DNA of 64,000 nucleotides from Bacteriovoracaceae bacterium (GTDB lineage Bacteria > Bdellovibrionota > Bacteriovoracia > Bacteriovoracales > Bacteriovoracaceae). The notes below the pieces were generated by a model, which was not told the origin of the DNA, searched no databases, and worked only from the letters and a program-made list of their open reading frames with translations. Of the stretch, positions 44,235-52,868 are shown in pieces. The position numbers were made by a program, and so were the translations under genes. The DNA lies in NCBI GenBank assembly GCA_018649885.1, contig JABIHA010000020.1, positions 62,001 to 126,000 of the forward strand, read 5' to 3'. Every line of letters starts with the position of its first letter. Position 1 is the stretch's first letter.

Positions 44235-44954
44235 TCAAATAATGCCCGCGCAAATCTCTTCAAAAATCCCAAGAGACTCCTGGCTTTTTCTAACTCGCCT
44301 GCATTCATCAATCGATACAGGATCTAGGCTTTCCCACCTATCAAAAACCATCTTAGCCTCTTTGCTAATTATCTCTATCTCATATTTTTCGGCCATATAT
44401 CTATAAACCCTAGCAACGTCACCTTTACGATTCTCTGGTGGCTCCATTTTTCGGCCTTTAATTTCGATATCACAACCACCATATGCTCTTTTTTCACCAG
44501 CAATTTCAAAGTAGTTGTATTTAGATCTAAGAGCATTCACTTGCCCAATGGCCGGAACAATATTTATTCTATCTGCTTCCATTTTTCTAAACTTAGCACT
44601 CACTTTTTTTGCACATTTTCTTCCCTTATACCTTCTTCCCTTTGAACGCACACATTTTCTATGACCCTTTCGCCACATTTTAAAATGCCTTCCAAAATTT
44701 TCTGTAGAAACAATGTGCCCCCACTCAACCATGTGGGGTAGTTTCACGTAATTTGCACTTGGCCTATATTCTTGAAATCTACGAAACTCAAATTTTGAAT
44801 TAAATTTTTCACCGCAATAAAAACTCTTCCCGCCACTGGTGTGCTGGGCCTTCAAAAGTTTTTTACTTTCAGCAAAGCTTTTCTTTGAGCTGGCCTGTAC
44901 ATTAAATTGTCCAACCAATCCAAGCACTACAAGAAATAGCTTTAATAATCTCAC
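44235..44954 (-). CDS. Exported endonuclease I (EndA/Dns family)
   Basis: 239 residues with signal peptide MRLLKLFLVVLGLVGQFNVQA. Family motifs: SFYCGEKF near the mature start, VEWGHIVSTENFGRH with the catalytic His, ADRINIVPAIGQVNALRSKY, and MEPPENRKGDVARVYRYM with metal-binding Glu and Asn. These enzymes cut double-stranded DNA non-specifically in the periplasm or medium, consistent with digestion of prey DNA. Several Cys (about eight) suggest disulfides as in Vibrio Dns. Monocistronic. Confidence 0.92.
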   Translation of the reverse strand: MRLLKLFLVVLGLVGQFNVQASSKKSFAESKKLLKAQHTSGGKSFYCGEKFNSKFEFRRFQEYRPSANYVKLPHMVEWGHIVSTENFGRHFKMWRKGHRKCVRSKGRRYKGRKCAKKVSAKFRKMEADRINIVPAIGQVNALRSKYNYFEIAGEKRAYGGCDIEIKGRKMEPPENRKGDVARVYRYMAEKYEIEIISKEAKMVFDRWESLDPVSIDECRRVRKSQESLGIFEEICAGII

Positions 44955-45391
44955 AAAAATAATCCCTTTAAAAAATACAATCTTACTCCAGTGTACTAGG
45001 TAATAAAGGAATTGTCAGAATAAGTGGGTAGTAGTAAATTTTTAAATATGAGAAAATTCCCTTCATCCAAAAAGTTCAATATAGGACTCTATTTGGGCCG
45101 TATTTCCCGACTGAGCCGCTTCCAGGTAAAAATAGTTGTGAAACATTGTCAAAATTAACCAATTGGTTAAATAGGCCCTCACCCAGCAGTAAGAGCTCTG
45201 CAAATACGAGTGCTTGTATGGATACTCAGCTTAAAATAGTTTTAAAAAAAATTGAAATATACCGCAAGCATTTAAGGCGCAAAAGATACGCTGACACCCA
45301 ATTGTTCTGAAATTCTAGTAATGATTACAACGAAGACTATCCCCCTCAAAAGCTACTGTAGTGTCACCCTATATTAATCAGGGGAGAAATT
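44955..45391. other. Intergenic interval of about 440 bases
   Basis: Between the divergent endonuclease I and beta-helix protein genes. A 90-codon frame (45038..45310, plus) is open but has no ATG or GTG start near its beginning, so it is not called; it might be an eroded gene. No RNA gene or repeat seen. Confidence 0.45.
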
Positions 45392-46483
45392 ATGGGAAAG
45401 CTACATTTAGTTTTAGGACTATCAGCACTAATTGCGATCAACTCAATTTGCGCGCAAACAATTTGCTCTAAGTCCAAAAGAAGAGAAGCTTTCGAGCAAG
45501 CCACGGCTACTAGTCAGCACTTCCAACTTGATTGCCATTTAACATTTAGTAGTCCAGGAGATGTTATAACTAAAAGAATTGTATTTGCTGGATCTAAATC
45601 TAGTAATGTCATTTTAAATTGTAATGGAGGAAGCATAAACTATACAGATTTTGGGGATAAAAACGGCTATATAGACGCTGTAACAATTAAATCTTTAAAA
45701 TATGGAAGTGATCCACTAGAAGGCTATTCAAGGCCTGAGAATACCACCATCGAAAACTGTAAAATAAATGGATCCATGAGAATTAAAGGAATGGGTTCAA
45801 ATGGTGAGGCAGAGGCGATAAAATATTCATCACGAATTTCTGGCCACACACAGCGTATTCGAAATAGCTCTCCTACAGGGATTGTTGTCCAAAATACAAT
45901 CATTAATAGTGTAACAGGAAGGATACCTCTATATATTGCCCCAGGGGTAACATACACATATGTTAGTGGCTCTGAGTTTAAAGGTTATAGCGCAAGTGTA
46001 GGAATTTATCTTGATACTGAATCGGGATATAACACTTTCGATGGTAACTATATTCATGTTTCAACTGACGTAAGAGAGCAAGTTGCCATAGATTCATCAA
46101 ATCACAATGTCTTTAGCTCAAATTTATTTTCTGCAATTAATCACGGGGGAATTTACCTTTATAGAAACTGCGGTGAAGGTGGAACTATTAGACATACATC
46201 TCCACAACACAACGAAATCGTTTTTAATAAATTTTACTACAAACACTACGATGGTCCTAACCAGGCCATAGTTCTTGGATCTCGGCAAGGACGAAGGTCA
46301 TATTGCTCACTCGATAAGGGTTTTCCATTTGGAAGCAGTGTCAGCAACTTGGATCATGCTCGGTATAATATTGTAACCGACAATCTGTTTTTAAATAGAA
46401 ATCCATCAAATTATATCGACGACGAAGGTGATGACAATTTTGTGAAATTTAATCGACAGGTTAGTAGTTTCGTAGGCCTTTAG
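45392..46483 (+). CDS. Exported right-handed beta-helix protein
   Basis: 363 residues; AGGGGAGAAATT precedes the ATG. Signal peptide MGKLHLVLGLSALIAINSICA. The mature region has the turn pattern of parallel beta-helix proteins, with repeated N-x-I/F and G-I-Y-L units (TTIENCKINGS, NTFDGNYIHVS, HNVFSSNLFSA, HNEIVFNKFY, YNIVTDNLFLN). Such folds occur in pectate-lyase-like and NosD-like proteins that act on or bind polysaccharides; no catalytic residues can be named. Monocistronic. Confidence 0.8.
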   Translation: MGKLHLVLGLSALIAINSICAQTICSKSKRREAFEQATATSQHFQLDCHLTFSSPGDVITKRIVFAGSKSSNVILNCNGGSINYTDFGDKNGYIDAVTIKSLKYGSDPLEGYSRPENTTIENCKINGSMRIKGMGSNGEAEAIKYSSRISGHTQRIRNSSPTGIVVQNTIINSVTGRIPLYIAPGVTYTYVSGSEFKGYSASVGIYLDTESGYNTFDGNYIHVSTDVREQVAIDSSNHNVFSSNLFSAINHGGIYLYRNCGEGGTIRHTSPQHNEIVFNKFYYKHYDGPNQAIVLGSRQGRRSYCSLDKGFPFGSSVSNLDHARYNIVTDNLFLNRNPSNYIDDEGDDNFVKFNRQVSSFVGL

Positions 46484-46865
46484 TGCTGCAGTCTAATCGC
46501 CAACTAAGAGTCATCGGTAAATTTTGGCCAAATATAATTTATTGAATGTTGGCATGGTAGCACTCAGTTACTCAGCATTCCTGGCGCAGCTGGTGGATCC
46601 ACAAGAAAATAATTAATTTTACAAGAGTATTATTTCCAACATATGACAAATCAACAGTAAAATTTAAAATCATCACAGCAAAATGTTTAAAGTTTGAACA
46701 ATAATGAAACAATTACAAAAACGGCAGATGATAAATTGAATATTTTGTGTCCTGACCTTGTCGAATGTTCACTACTTATACCATTTCATTCTATTCTAAG
46801 ATAAGTTAACTCTATAAGATTTCGCACAGATCTTTGCTTATGAAATACAGAGGTAGCTTAAAACC
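46484..46865. other. Intergenic interval of about 380 bases
   Basis: No convincing coding frame, hairpin or RNA gene seen between the beta-helix and cytochrome genes. The interval is AT-rich toward its 3' end and presumably holds the cytochrome promoter. Confidence 0.5.
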
Positions 46866-47327
46866 ATGTTAGTCATTTTAGATAAATTTCTAGCGCCTTA
46901 CATTGGCCAAGTTGGTACAGTTTTGTTTACCTCAATGTCACTTTATATCGTCCTAAGAACTAAGAAAAAAAACAAATTAAATTCAAAGAAAATGAACCAA
47001 AATATTTCAAGAGGTCGAGTAGATCCAAAGTGCCATGATGAGAAAAGGCCTGAAGTCTCAAAATTCCCTAAGCCCAAGCTTCAAATCAAAGAGGGACATT
47101 ATGAAAAGAAAGACTGTTCTAGCTGTCATAAGACCGAAACGAATAAAAACAAGTGGTACTTTGATCACTCTGATTCAAAAGATAGAGATATAAAATTTTG
47201 TCTTCCTTGTCACAAAACGGCAGGTAAAAGAAAACATTTCTATGCAATTCCCTTTGGCGGTTTTCGTGGAGATGGTAACTGCTATACCTGTCACAACAAA
47301 AAAAGACAAAGCTGGAAGGCGAAGTAG
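46866..47327 (+). CDS. Membrane-anchored multihaem cytochrome c
   Basis: 153 residues. A hydrophobic N-terminal segment (residues about 10-30) without a clear cleavage site suggests a membrane anchor with the rest in the periplasm. Three CxxCH haem-attachment motifs follow: CSSCH, CLPCH and CYTCH, and additional His residues (YFDHSD, KHFY) could be distal ligands. The motif spacing is of the NapC/small multihaem type, used in electron transfer. A second, damaged cytochrome lies 165 bases downstream, so the pair may have been one electron-transfer unit. Confidence 0.88.
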   Translation: MLVILDKFLAPYIGQVGTVLFTSMSLYIVLRTKKKNKLNSKKMNQNISRGRVDPKCHDEKRPEVSKFPKPKLQIKEGHYEKKDCSSCHKTETNKNKWYFDHSDSKDRDIKFCLPCHKTAGKRKHFYAIPFGGFRGDGNCYTCHNKKRQSWKAK

Positions 47328-47491
47328 CTCCTAGGTTGTTTCAAAAAAAACCATGACTGGAATCAGTAAGATGGTAAGGGCAATAGTCGAATTGAACTTC
47401 AATTTGTACGGAAATTAGTTGATACTAGGTGATCAATTGAAACTTTTACATCGCCATTCAATATTGCCACTCAGTAAAGTAAAAGCTCGGC

Positions 47492-47936
47492 ATGATGAAA
47501 ACCATTACTTTATTAGTCACAGTCCTTATTGCACAAACAATTCTTGCTCAAGATGAAAATATTCTGCTAGAGGAAAAGGGCCAGTAAACTAACTAGTGGT
47601 GATATTGAAGCAGTATCGACTTACCTAAATGGTCTTTCATGGGAAGCTAAAGTTAAAAAGTCTTATAAGGCTGATACTAAGACAATTTCTCTGAAAAAAA
47701 AGATTGGTTGTTTTAACTGCCATGGCACTAAATCGCCAAGCGATTTGGATTACTTTCCTGCTTTGGCCGGACAAAAAAAGAGGTACATTATCAATCAGCT
47801 TAAGGCCTTTAAAGAGGGCACTAGGCACTCCAACTTTATGGAGCCCATAGCACAATCACTTAGCAAAAAAGAAATTAAATCTATTGCTAGGCTTCTTCAC
47901 AATATATTTTCAGTAAAAAATTCTGAGCTTCAATAA
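47492..47936 (+). pseudogene. Cytochrome c (c553/c4-like), broken by a frameshift
   Basis: From the ATG at 47492 a signal peptide (MMKTITLLVTVLIAQTILA) and 12 further residues are read before a TAA at 47585. The following sequence in the +1 frame encodes the rest of a cytochrome c: SGDIEAVSTYLNGL, the haem site GCFNCHG, and a C-terminal region with the Met-ligand candidate in NFMEPIAQSLS. Removing one base from the AAAAGGG run near 47575 rejoins the two parts into a 147-residue protein. The SGDIEAVSTYL segment resembles the end of a first haem domain whose CxxCH is missing, so an internal deletion is also likely. Confidence 0.7.
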
Positions 47937-47985
47937 GATAGGTTTTACTTAACTCGACTTTTTATGGCCCTAGCAATAGAACCTT

Positions 47986-48351
47986 TCATATCTTCATTGC
48001 CCGTTTTCCATAGATTCTTCTCAGATTTTCGCATTGAGCAAGTCCCACATTCTTTAAACAAACCATCGTAGTCACATATCGACATGCAAGGGGTGAAAGG
48101 AAAAAGACGACAGCAATGTAGATGGGGGCAAGGATTTTGTGCTTTGCTACTCCTGCGGCCAAGGATTTGCAAAGATATATTGGTGCTTTTCTCATTTTTG
48201 GATGAATAAACCAAACTAGCATTCCACAAATATTAAAAAGAAAGTGAACAAGAGCAATGGCCAGGCCGTGAACATTTCCAGCTAATGCCGCGATTAAGGC
48301 CGTAGCAGTTGTCCCAATATTAGCCCCAGTGGTCTTTGTTTGAATGCTCAT
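47986..48351 (-). pseudogene. Fragment of a Na/Pi cotransporter (NptA/PF02690)
   Basis: 121 residues from an ATG at 48351 with TAGGAG upstream. It holds the family's TTGANIGTTATALIAAL motif and the following helices (HFLFNICGMLVWFI, IYIAVVFFLSPLA). Full transporters have two such halves and over 300 residues; here only one half remains and nothing upstream matches the missing part. It could be expressed as a short membrane protein, but a truncated remnant is more likely. Confidence 0.65.
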
Positions 48352-48650
48352 TTCAAATTCTCCTAAAAAATTCCCACACATTAAGGAACAATCTGTCCCG
48401 ATGTCTTCTTGAGTTATTATTAACGATCTGAAAGCGTAGTGGCAATACGAGTATTGAGATACTGTCCCTAATTGAGAATCGGGACGCTAGAAACTGGTCA
48501 TATAAGACGAACTCCCCTAGCTATGCGACTAAACCCCTTGAATTTATTACAAGCTAGACGCTATATATAGAATCCAGTAAAATCTGTGAATATAAGTTCT
48601 AAGGGGCCAATATCAGCAATTGTACAGCATGTAATAGCACTAATATAAAA

Positions 48651-49508
48651 ATGGTTCCCTTCAACAATCACTTAGAAAACAAATTTAAGCTAACTGCCAA
48701 GCAAAGTATCGCCTCAAAATTATTTCCCATTTTCAAACACTTTTTTCCCAATCAATTTTGGTATTGGAGAAAAATACTACCTCTGCCTATTTTTGATATT
48801 GAGTTATGTACAGACTGCGGGCATGGTCACCATCCACTTAATATCTCTGAAAAGGTTTTGAGGGACTATTACACTAGCAACTATTGGTATTCCGCGGGAG
48901 AAACTGTCGAAGCAGACGACGAATACTTAACGAAGCTCCAGTGTATTGAGCAATTTGAATTTATTCAAGACAGCATTCCAAGTAGCATTACTGAAGTTTT
49001 AGAAATAGGTGGCGCCCACTGCCACTTTAGTCAACTGCTTAGACATCACTGGAAAGTACAAAATCTTCATGTCGTTGAACCGGGTGAGCGTTGGAATGAC
49101 TATTACAAGACAATTAGGATTGAGAAAATATCAGATTTTTTCCCCTGTGATACCCAAAAAAAGTTTGACTACATTCACACCTCTCATTGGTTAGAACATG
49201 TCTCTGGGGTAAAAAACACACTTGGAGAAATTTCCCAACTACTAAAAGACCGTGGTTTCCTTTTTATAGAAGTACCAAATTGTAATAGTGAATACTGGGA
49301 AGTAGATACCGGCGTTTTTCCCCATCTTGAGTTTTTTACAAAAGAGTCAATGACGTTTTTTCTAGAAGAGCATTTCAATGTCATTGTAATAGATAATTAC
49401 GGAGATGATCACCTCTCAATAAACACTGGAAATATCCATCAGGGAAAGGCAAAATTAAATGAAAAAGGTCAGTTTCTAAGAGTATTAGCACAGAAAAAAC
49501 CTATCTAG
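48651..49508 (+). CDS. SAM-dependent methyltransferase with zinc-binding N-terminus
   Basis: 285 residues, starting at ATGGTTCCC. The N-terminal 80 residues hold a Cys/His motif (LCTDCGHGHHP), as in sugar C-methyltransferases of the Methyltransf_13 type. The SAM-binding Rossmann fold follows: VLEIGGAHCHFSQLL, LHVVEPGE, FDYIHTSHWLEHV and FLFIEVPN. The substrate may be a nucleotide sugar or polyketide-like compound but is not readable. No linked sugar genes. Preceded by about 300 gene-free bases (48352..48650) in which I saw nothing. Confidence 0.85.
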   Translation: MVPFNNHLENKFKLTAKQSIASKLFPIFKHFFPNQFWYWRKILPLPIFDIELCTDCGHGHHPLNISEKVLRDYYTSNYWYSAGETVEADDEYLTKLQCIEQFEFIQDSIPSSITEVLEIGGAHCHFSQLLRHHWKVQNLHVVEPGERWNDYYKTIRIEKISDFFPCDTQKKFDYIHTSHWLEHVSGVKNTLGEISQLLKDRGFLFIEVPNCNSEYWEVDTGVFPHLEFFTKESMTFFLEEHFNVIVIDNYGDDHLSINTGNIHQGKAKLNEKGQFLRVLAQKKPI

Positions 49509-49538
49509 CTTTTAACTTCTTTTAACTTCTTTTAACTT
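49509..49538. repeat. Three tandem copies of the 10-mer CTTTTAACTT
   Basis: Three exact head-to-tail copies immediately after the methyltransferase stop codon (TAG at 49506). A short slippage-prone repeat; no function is evident. Confidence 0.85.
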
Positions 49539-49608
49539 TATTTTTCTATTTCTTAAATCAACTCTATACCACTTACAAGCCGATAAATCTGGTAACAAGG
49601 ATGTTACC

Positions 49609-50373
49609 ATGGCAAATCAATTAACTTTAGTAATTCTAGAAAATTTTTATCAATGTTGTGAAGACCCGCTGGCAAAGGATCTATTCGGACAAATGGCCGC
49701 ATTGAAATGCCTTGGTTATTCAAATATTTATGGTGATGGAGTTCTCGCCTTTGATAAAGATGATTTATTTGGAACCCATTTATTAGTTTGTGATAAACAT
49801 CAAGGAAACCTAAGAGTCTTATCGGGATATAAATCAGTAAACTACTCAAGTTGCAAGAAATTTGGATTCAACTTTGCTATTAAAAATATGATTGCCGCCA
49901 ATGGATCTAGCCAATGTCTTGAGGAGTTGGAAAGTGTCATTACTAAATGTGAAAAAGAAGGCCATGAAATTTCCTATGATACAACTTGGACAATACTCCC
50001 TCACGTAAGAAATCAACCCAGCTCATTTAAAAAGACATTGAAAGAGTGAACATGTGCATATTTAGTACATCATCACAAAAGTTACAATATTAAGTACTGG
50101 CTTACATTTGGAATGAAAGATGTAAAAACGGATCAATATTTTCAAAAAATAGGTGCTACAGATATCTCCTCTTCTCCTTGGCTCATTCACCCTACAATAA
50201 AATACTTAGAAGATTATGCCCCCGTATCTGATGTAGAAGCAAGATCTATGATATGTGACATAGATAATTACACTGACTATGCCTATGGTATTGCTGATAA
50301 GTATGCCTCAATGTGGGAAGAAAGAATTGTGATCGCACCAGTTGATCAAATGAAAATTAAGAAAGCTGCATAG
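49609..50373 (+). pseudogene. Gene of about 254 codons split by an in-frame TGA (possible GNAT-type acyl synthase)
   Basis: The frame starts at the ATG 49609 (GGATGTTACC upstream), is stopped by TGA at 50047..50049, and then stays open in the same frame to 50373. The sequence across the stop remains protein-like (KSYNIKYWLTFGMKDVKT), so one longer protein was probably encoded. The segment DGVLAFDKDDLFGTHLLVCD and the LRVLSGYKSVNY strand faintly resemble the core of N-acyl amino acid/homoserine-lactone synthases (FeeM-like GNAT), but this is uncertain. The second part from ATG 50113 (86 residues) has no binding site. Confidence 0.6.
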
Positions 50374-50392
50374 AAGGTTTTTAGGCGTAATT

Positions 50393-51274
50393 TTAAAAGT
50401 TTATATGGTAAGAGCAATAGCTATCACCTAAGTGAATACTTTTAGATAAATTCACAGAGGCCTTTGGAAACCCTGCATACATTGGAAAAGTCGACATGAC
50501 TCCTACCTTTGATACCGAAAGCGGAAGGTTGCCGAGATTTTTCTTCTCTAAGATGTCAGCAACATCTGAATTCGATCTTACTCGTATTTCGCAAAGTTCA
50601 CCGTTCATTTTGTGAATTTCATAGTCAAAGTTTCTGTCGAACCGATCTATGATTTCTTCAACAATACAAGCAAACACCTCTTGAGGTGTGCTAAATTGTG
50701 ATAAGATCTTTCCAAGTGCGCCATGCTTATTTGAATAGTATGACTGCTCCCCCATTTTTGAAACTTCATTAAGATCATGGCCACGTTCATATAAACTACC
50801 TAGTAGATCAGTAATAAAATTATTATTGATGGCCGCCTCTGGATCAGAAAAATGGTGCTCTTTTAGTTGAAACTCTCTAAGCAAGCTGGTCTTATAAACT
50901 AAACCATAATTTTCTTCAATATAGTCCAATATATTTATAACTGTTCTCTTCTTCCCAAATGCTCCTTTTGCAAAGTATTTGGGAAGACTATCAACATTAC
51001 CCTCAAAACTATCTAAAAGAAATTTATAGTCCACACTATCTAAAATTGCTGAATTAAAATCAACATTCAAAACATTGAGCATTTCCTGAAAAGCAAAAAT
51101 AGGAAATTTCTTCTTATCCGCAAGAATCTGCTTAAACTCCGACTCTCCAACCTGAAGAATCCTGGCCATTTCCAAGTCATTCCACCCTGCTAAGAATTGA
51201 AATTTTTTGACAAAACTTCTGGCCCCAAAGCTAATTTCAGCTTTATTCAAAGAGCTTTGAAGTGGTAGTGCCAT
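50393..51274 (-). CDS. Regulator-like protein, paralogue of the adjacent XRE regulator
   Basis: 293 residues. The N-terminal 70 residues form a helix-turn-helix-like segment (WNDLEMARILQVGESEFKQIL). The rest shares pattern and order with the preceding gene's product: an LxEHxF stretch, a SxxHGxL segment, TPxE and D-x-NF, showing tandem duplication. No enzymatic motif. It begins inside the end of the upstream gene (28-base overlap), so the two are co-expressed and possibly form a heteromeric regulator. Function inferred. Confidence 0.65.
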   Translation of the reverse strand: MALPLQSSLNKAEISFGARSFVKKFQFLAGWNDLEMARILQVGESEFKQILADKKKFPIFAFQEMLNVLNVDFNSAILDSVDYKFLLDSFEGNVDSLPKYFAKGAFGKKRTVINILDYIEENYGLVYKTSLLREFQLKEHHFSDPEAAINNNFITDLLGSLYERGHDLNEVSKMGEQSYYSNKHGALGKILSQFSTPQEVFACIVEEIIDRFDRNFDYEIHKMNGELCEIRVRSNSDVADILEKKNLGNLPLSVSKVGVMSTFPMYAGFPKASVNLSKSIHLGDSYCSYHINF

Positions 51275-52137
51275 GGCCCATTCCTATTGCTATTACTATT
51301 ACTATCAAGTTCAGTCTTTAAGACTTCGTAGTCACTAAATTGATCACTATATTTACAAATATTTTCAAAAAATAGAAAGTCATATTCTTTTATCAGCTGG
51401 CAGTCTGAGTCAGTAAAACGAGAAAGTTGATTTGTATAAAAAGGGCCAGGAGTAACATCAATGCTTAATATGCCATCAAGGCCTTGTCTTAACTTCCTGG
51501 TAAAGTTACAATCGTACTTATTTGATTGTTTGACATAGACGCCTGCAATTTCATGAGGAGTATCAATCATATTATAAACGTGGTGCAAGTGACCATGGCA
51601 CTTTGGAGACAAAAAATCAATTTCACTAAAAATGTCCTTCTTACCCAAGTCAGTACAACCTATAACTTCTTTTGTAAAATCGAGAAAAAACTTAAAGTTT
51701 AATTTTGTGTCAAAACAATAAGTAATATGTTCATCAAGGTCATAATTATTGAGAACCTTATTGAACCCAACTTCACCCATTTGTTTTTTAGCATATAAAA
51801 ATAACGGTGCTATTGCCCTCATGCTATAGGTAGCATTTTTCTTATACATTTCAGGTACCCTCAAATTCCCCGCTTCATATTTAAACGATCCATGGACAAC
51901 TTTTAAGCTATCAAGAAAACCATCGAGTAATGAAGAGGGAGAAACACCAAGCCTATGACAAATGCCCCCCCACTCCCCAACCGAAGGAAGATACTTTTCA
52001 TTTTCAATCCTAGAAACTATTGATTGGCTTAAATAGACGTGTGAGGCCAGCTCTCTTTGAGAAATATTTCGAACCTTTCGGATATACAAAAAGAGATCTT
52101 TTATATTTTTGGCATAATTTTTTTCTATTTCGTTCAT
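51247..52137 (-). CDS. XRE-family transcriptional regulator with large C-terminal domain
   Basis: 296 residues. Residues about 12-65 are an XRE helix-turn-helix (NISQRELASHVYLSQSIVSRIENEKYLPS). The remaining 220 residues are an unassigned alpha/beta domain that could bind a ligand. The C-terminus has a low-complexity SNSNSN run. It is followed by, and overlaps, a paralogue without a clear XRE consensus. Divergent from nothing obvious; a weak GAG precedes the ATG. Confidence 0.75.
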   Translation of the reverse strand: MNEIEKNYAKNIKDLFLYIRKVRNISQRELASHVYLSQSIVSRIENEKYLPSVGEWGGICHRLGVSPSSLLDGFLDSLKVVHGSFKYEAGNLRVPEMYKKNATYSMRAIAPLFLYAKKQMGEVGFNKVLNNYDLDEHITYCFDTKLNFKFFLDFTKEVIGCTDLGKKDIFSEIDFLSPKCHGHLHHVYNMIDTPHEIAGVYVKQSNKYDCNFTRKLRQGLDGILSIDVTPGPFYTNQLSRFTDSDCQLIKEYDFLFFENICKYSDQFSDYEVLKTELDSNSNSNRNGPWHYHFKAL

Positions 52138-52203
52138 ATACTCATAAGTTATTATATTTTCATTAACCCTATTTTAATGAAAATAATCTAACTAAATGAA
52201 TAT

Positions 52204-52569
52204 TTAAGCTAACATGGTTTGGCAAGTCGACTGGTCTACTGTGCTGAGCCAAGAAACCTTTTCTTCCTCCGGTAGGTTAACAAGTTTGAGTGCAAGGTTT
52301 CGGTCCAAAAGAAGAACCGAGCCGCTTCGCCCAGTAAATTCAAGTATACTCACCCTAAGGAATTCATGTAGGTGCGCATCAACGCTAATTTGATCAATAA
52401 TGACAACTTTCTTGATAAGAGGATCCATGCACTCAAGCTCGGCCATTAACATTATATAGTTACAAGTAAGTGTCACACGCTCAATTCCAGACAAATCACC
52501 CTCTCCGCCCTCTCCTGTTGCAAGGTCGCTAATCCACTTGTGATCAGTCGAAAATAGCAATACATTCAT
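52204..52569 (-). CDS. Small cytoplasmic protein, possibly receiver-like
   Basis: 121 residues from the ATG at 52569, after AAGAGGTGAAA. The alternation of strands and helices (MNVLLFSTDH, KKVVIIDQISVD, GSVLLLDRN) resembles a response-regulator receiver fold in which IIDQ is at the position of the phospho-Asp strand, but the consensus is poor. It is 66 bases upstream of the XRE pair, same direction, so all three may be one transcription unit. Confidence 0.5.
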   Translation of the reverse strand: MNVLLFSTDHKWISDLATGEGGEGDLSGIERVTLTCNYIMLMAELECMDPLIKKVVIIDQISVDAHLHEFLRVSILEFTGRSGSVLLLDRNLALKLVNLPEEEKVSWLSTVDQSTCQTMLA

Positions 52570-52723
52570 TTTCACCTCTTAAATAATAATTTACTTCTAC
52601 TTAGTTTAAATTGCATTTTCATGAAAGGTGGAGGGATGATTCCATATGAAATCAATTTGGGGTTAATAATTTCTTAAATTAAGTTCAAGAAATTTAATAA
52701 CTCTTTTTGTTGGTTTTAATCAA

Positions 52724-52750
52724 AATGATGACTCGTTTGAGTCAATCATT
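52724..52750. repeat. Interrupted inverted repeat
   Basis: AATGATGACTC, spacer GTTT, then GAGTC-A-ATCATT: complementary apart from one bulged base. It lies between the divergent receiver-like gene (52569, minus) and the molybdoenzyme gene (52869, plus), the right place for a shared operator. The rest of this 300-base gap shows nothing else. Confidence 0.4.
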
Positions 52751-52868
52751 CTACCATTAATCACTTACTCATTGTTTCTTATGTTGATTGATTTTCGTCA
52801 TCATAAAGTCTTTGAAGCTAGATTATAATAATTTATTGAAAAATTGTTGGAAGGTGAAAGGAAAAATC

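Noticed and set aside
45038..45310. 90-codon open frame on the plus strand
   Set aside because: No ATG or GTG near its beginning and no binding site; only an internal TTG at 45146. Possibly an eroded gene but not supportable.
47945..48229. 94-codon minus-strand frame overlapping the Na/Pi symporter fragment
   Set aside because: Shadow frame; the alternative frame carries the recognisable transporter motif.
50047..50049. TGA as a selenocysteine codon
   Set aside because: No hairpin of SECIS type was seen directly after it and no selenoprotein family is recognised; a nonsense mutation is simpler.
51278..51304. Short ATTACT-type repeat encoding SNSNSN at the end of the XRE gene
   Set aside because: Only two to three imperfect units in frame (six bases), so length changes would not shift the frame; no evidence for phase variation.
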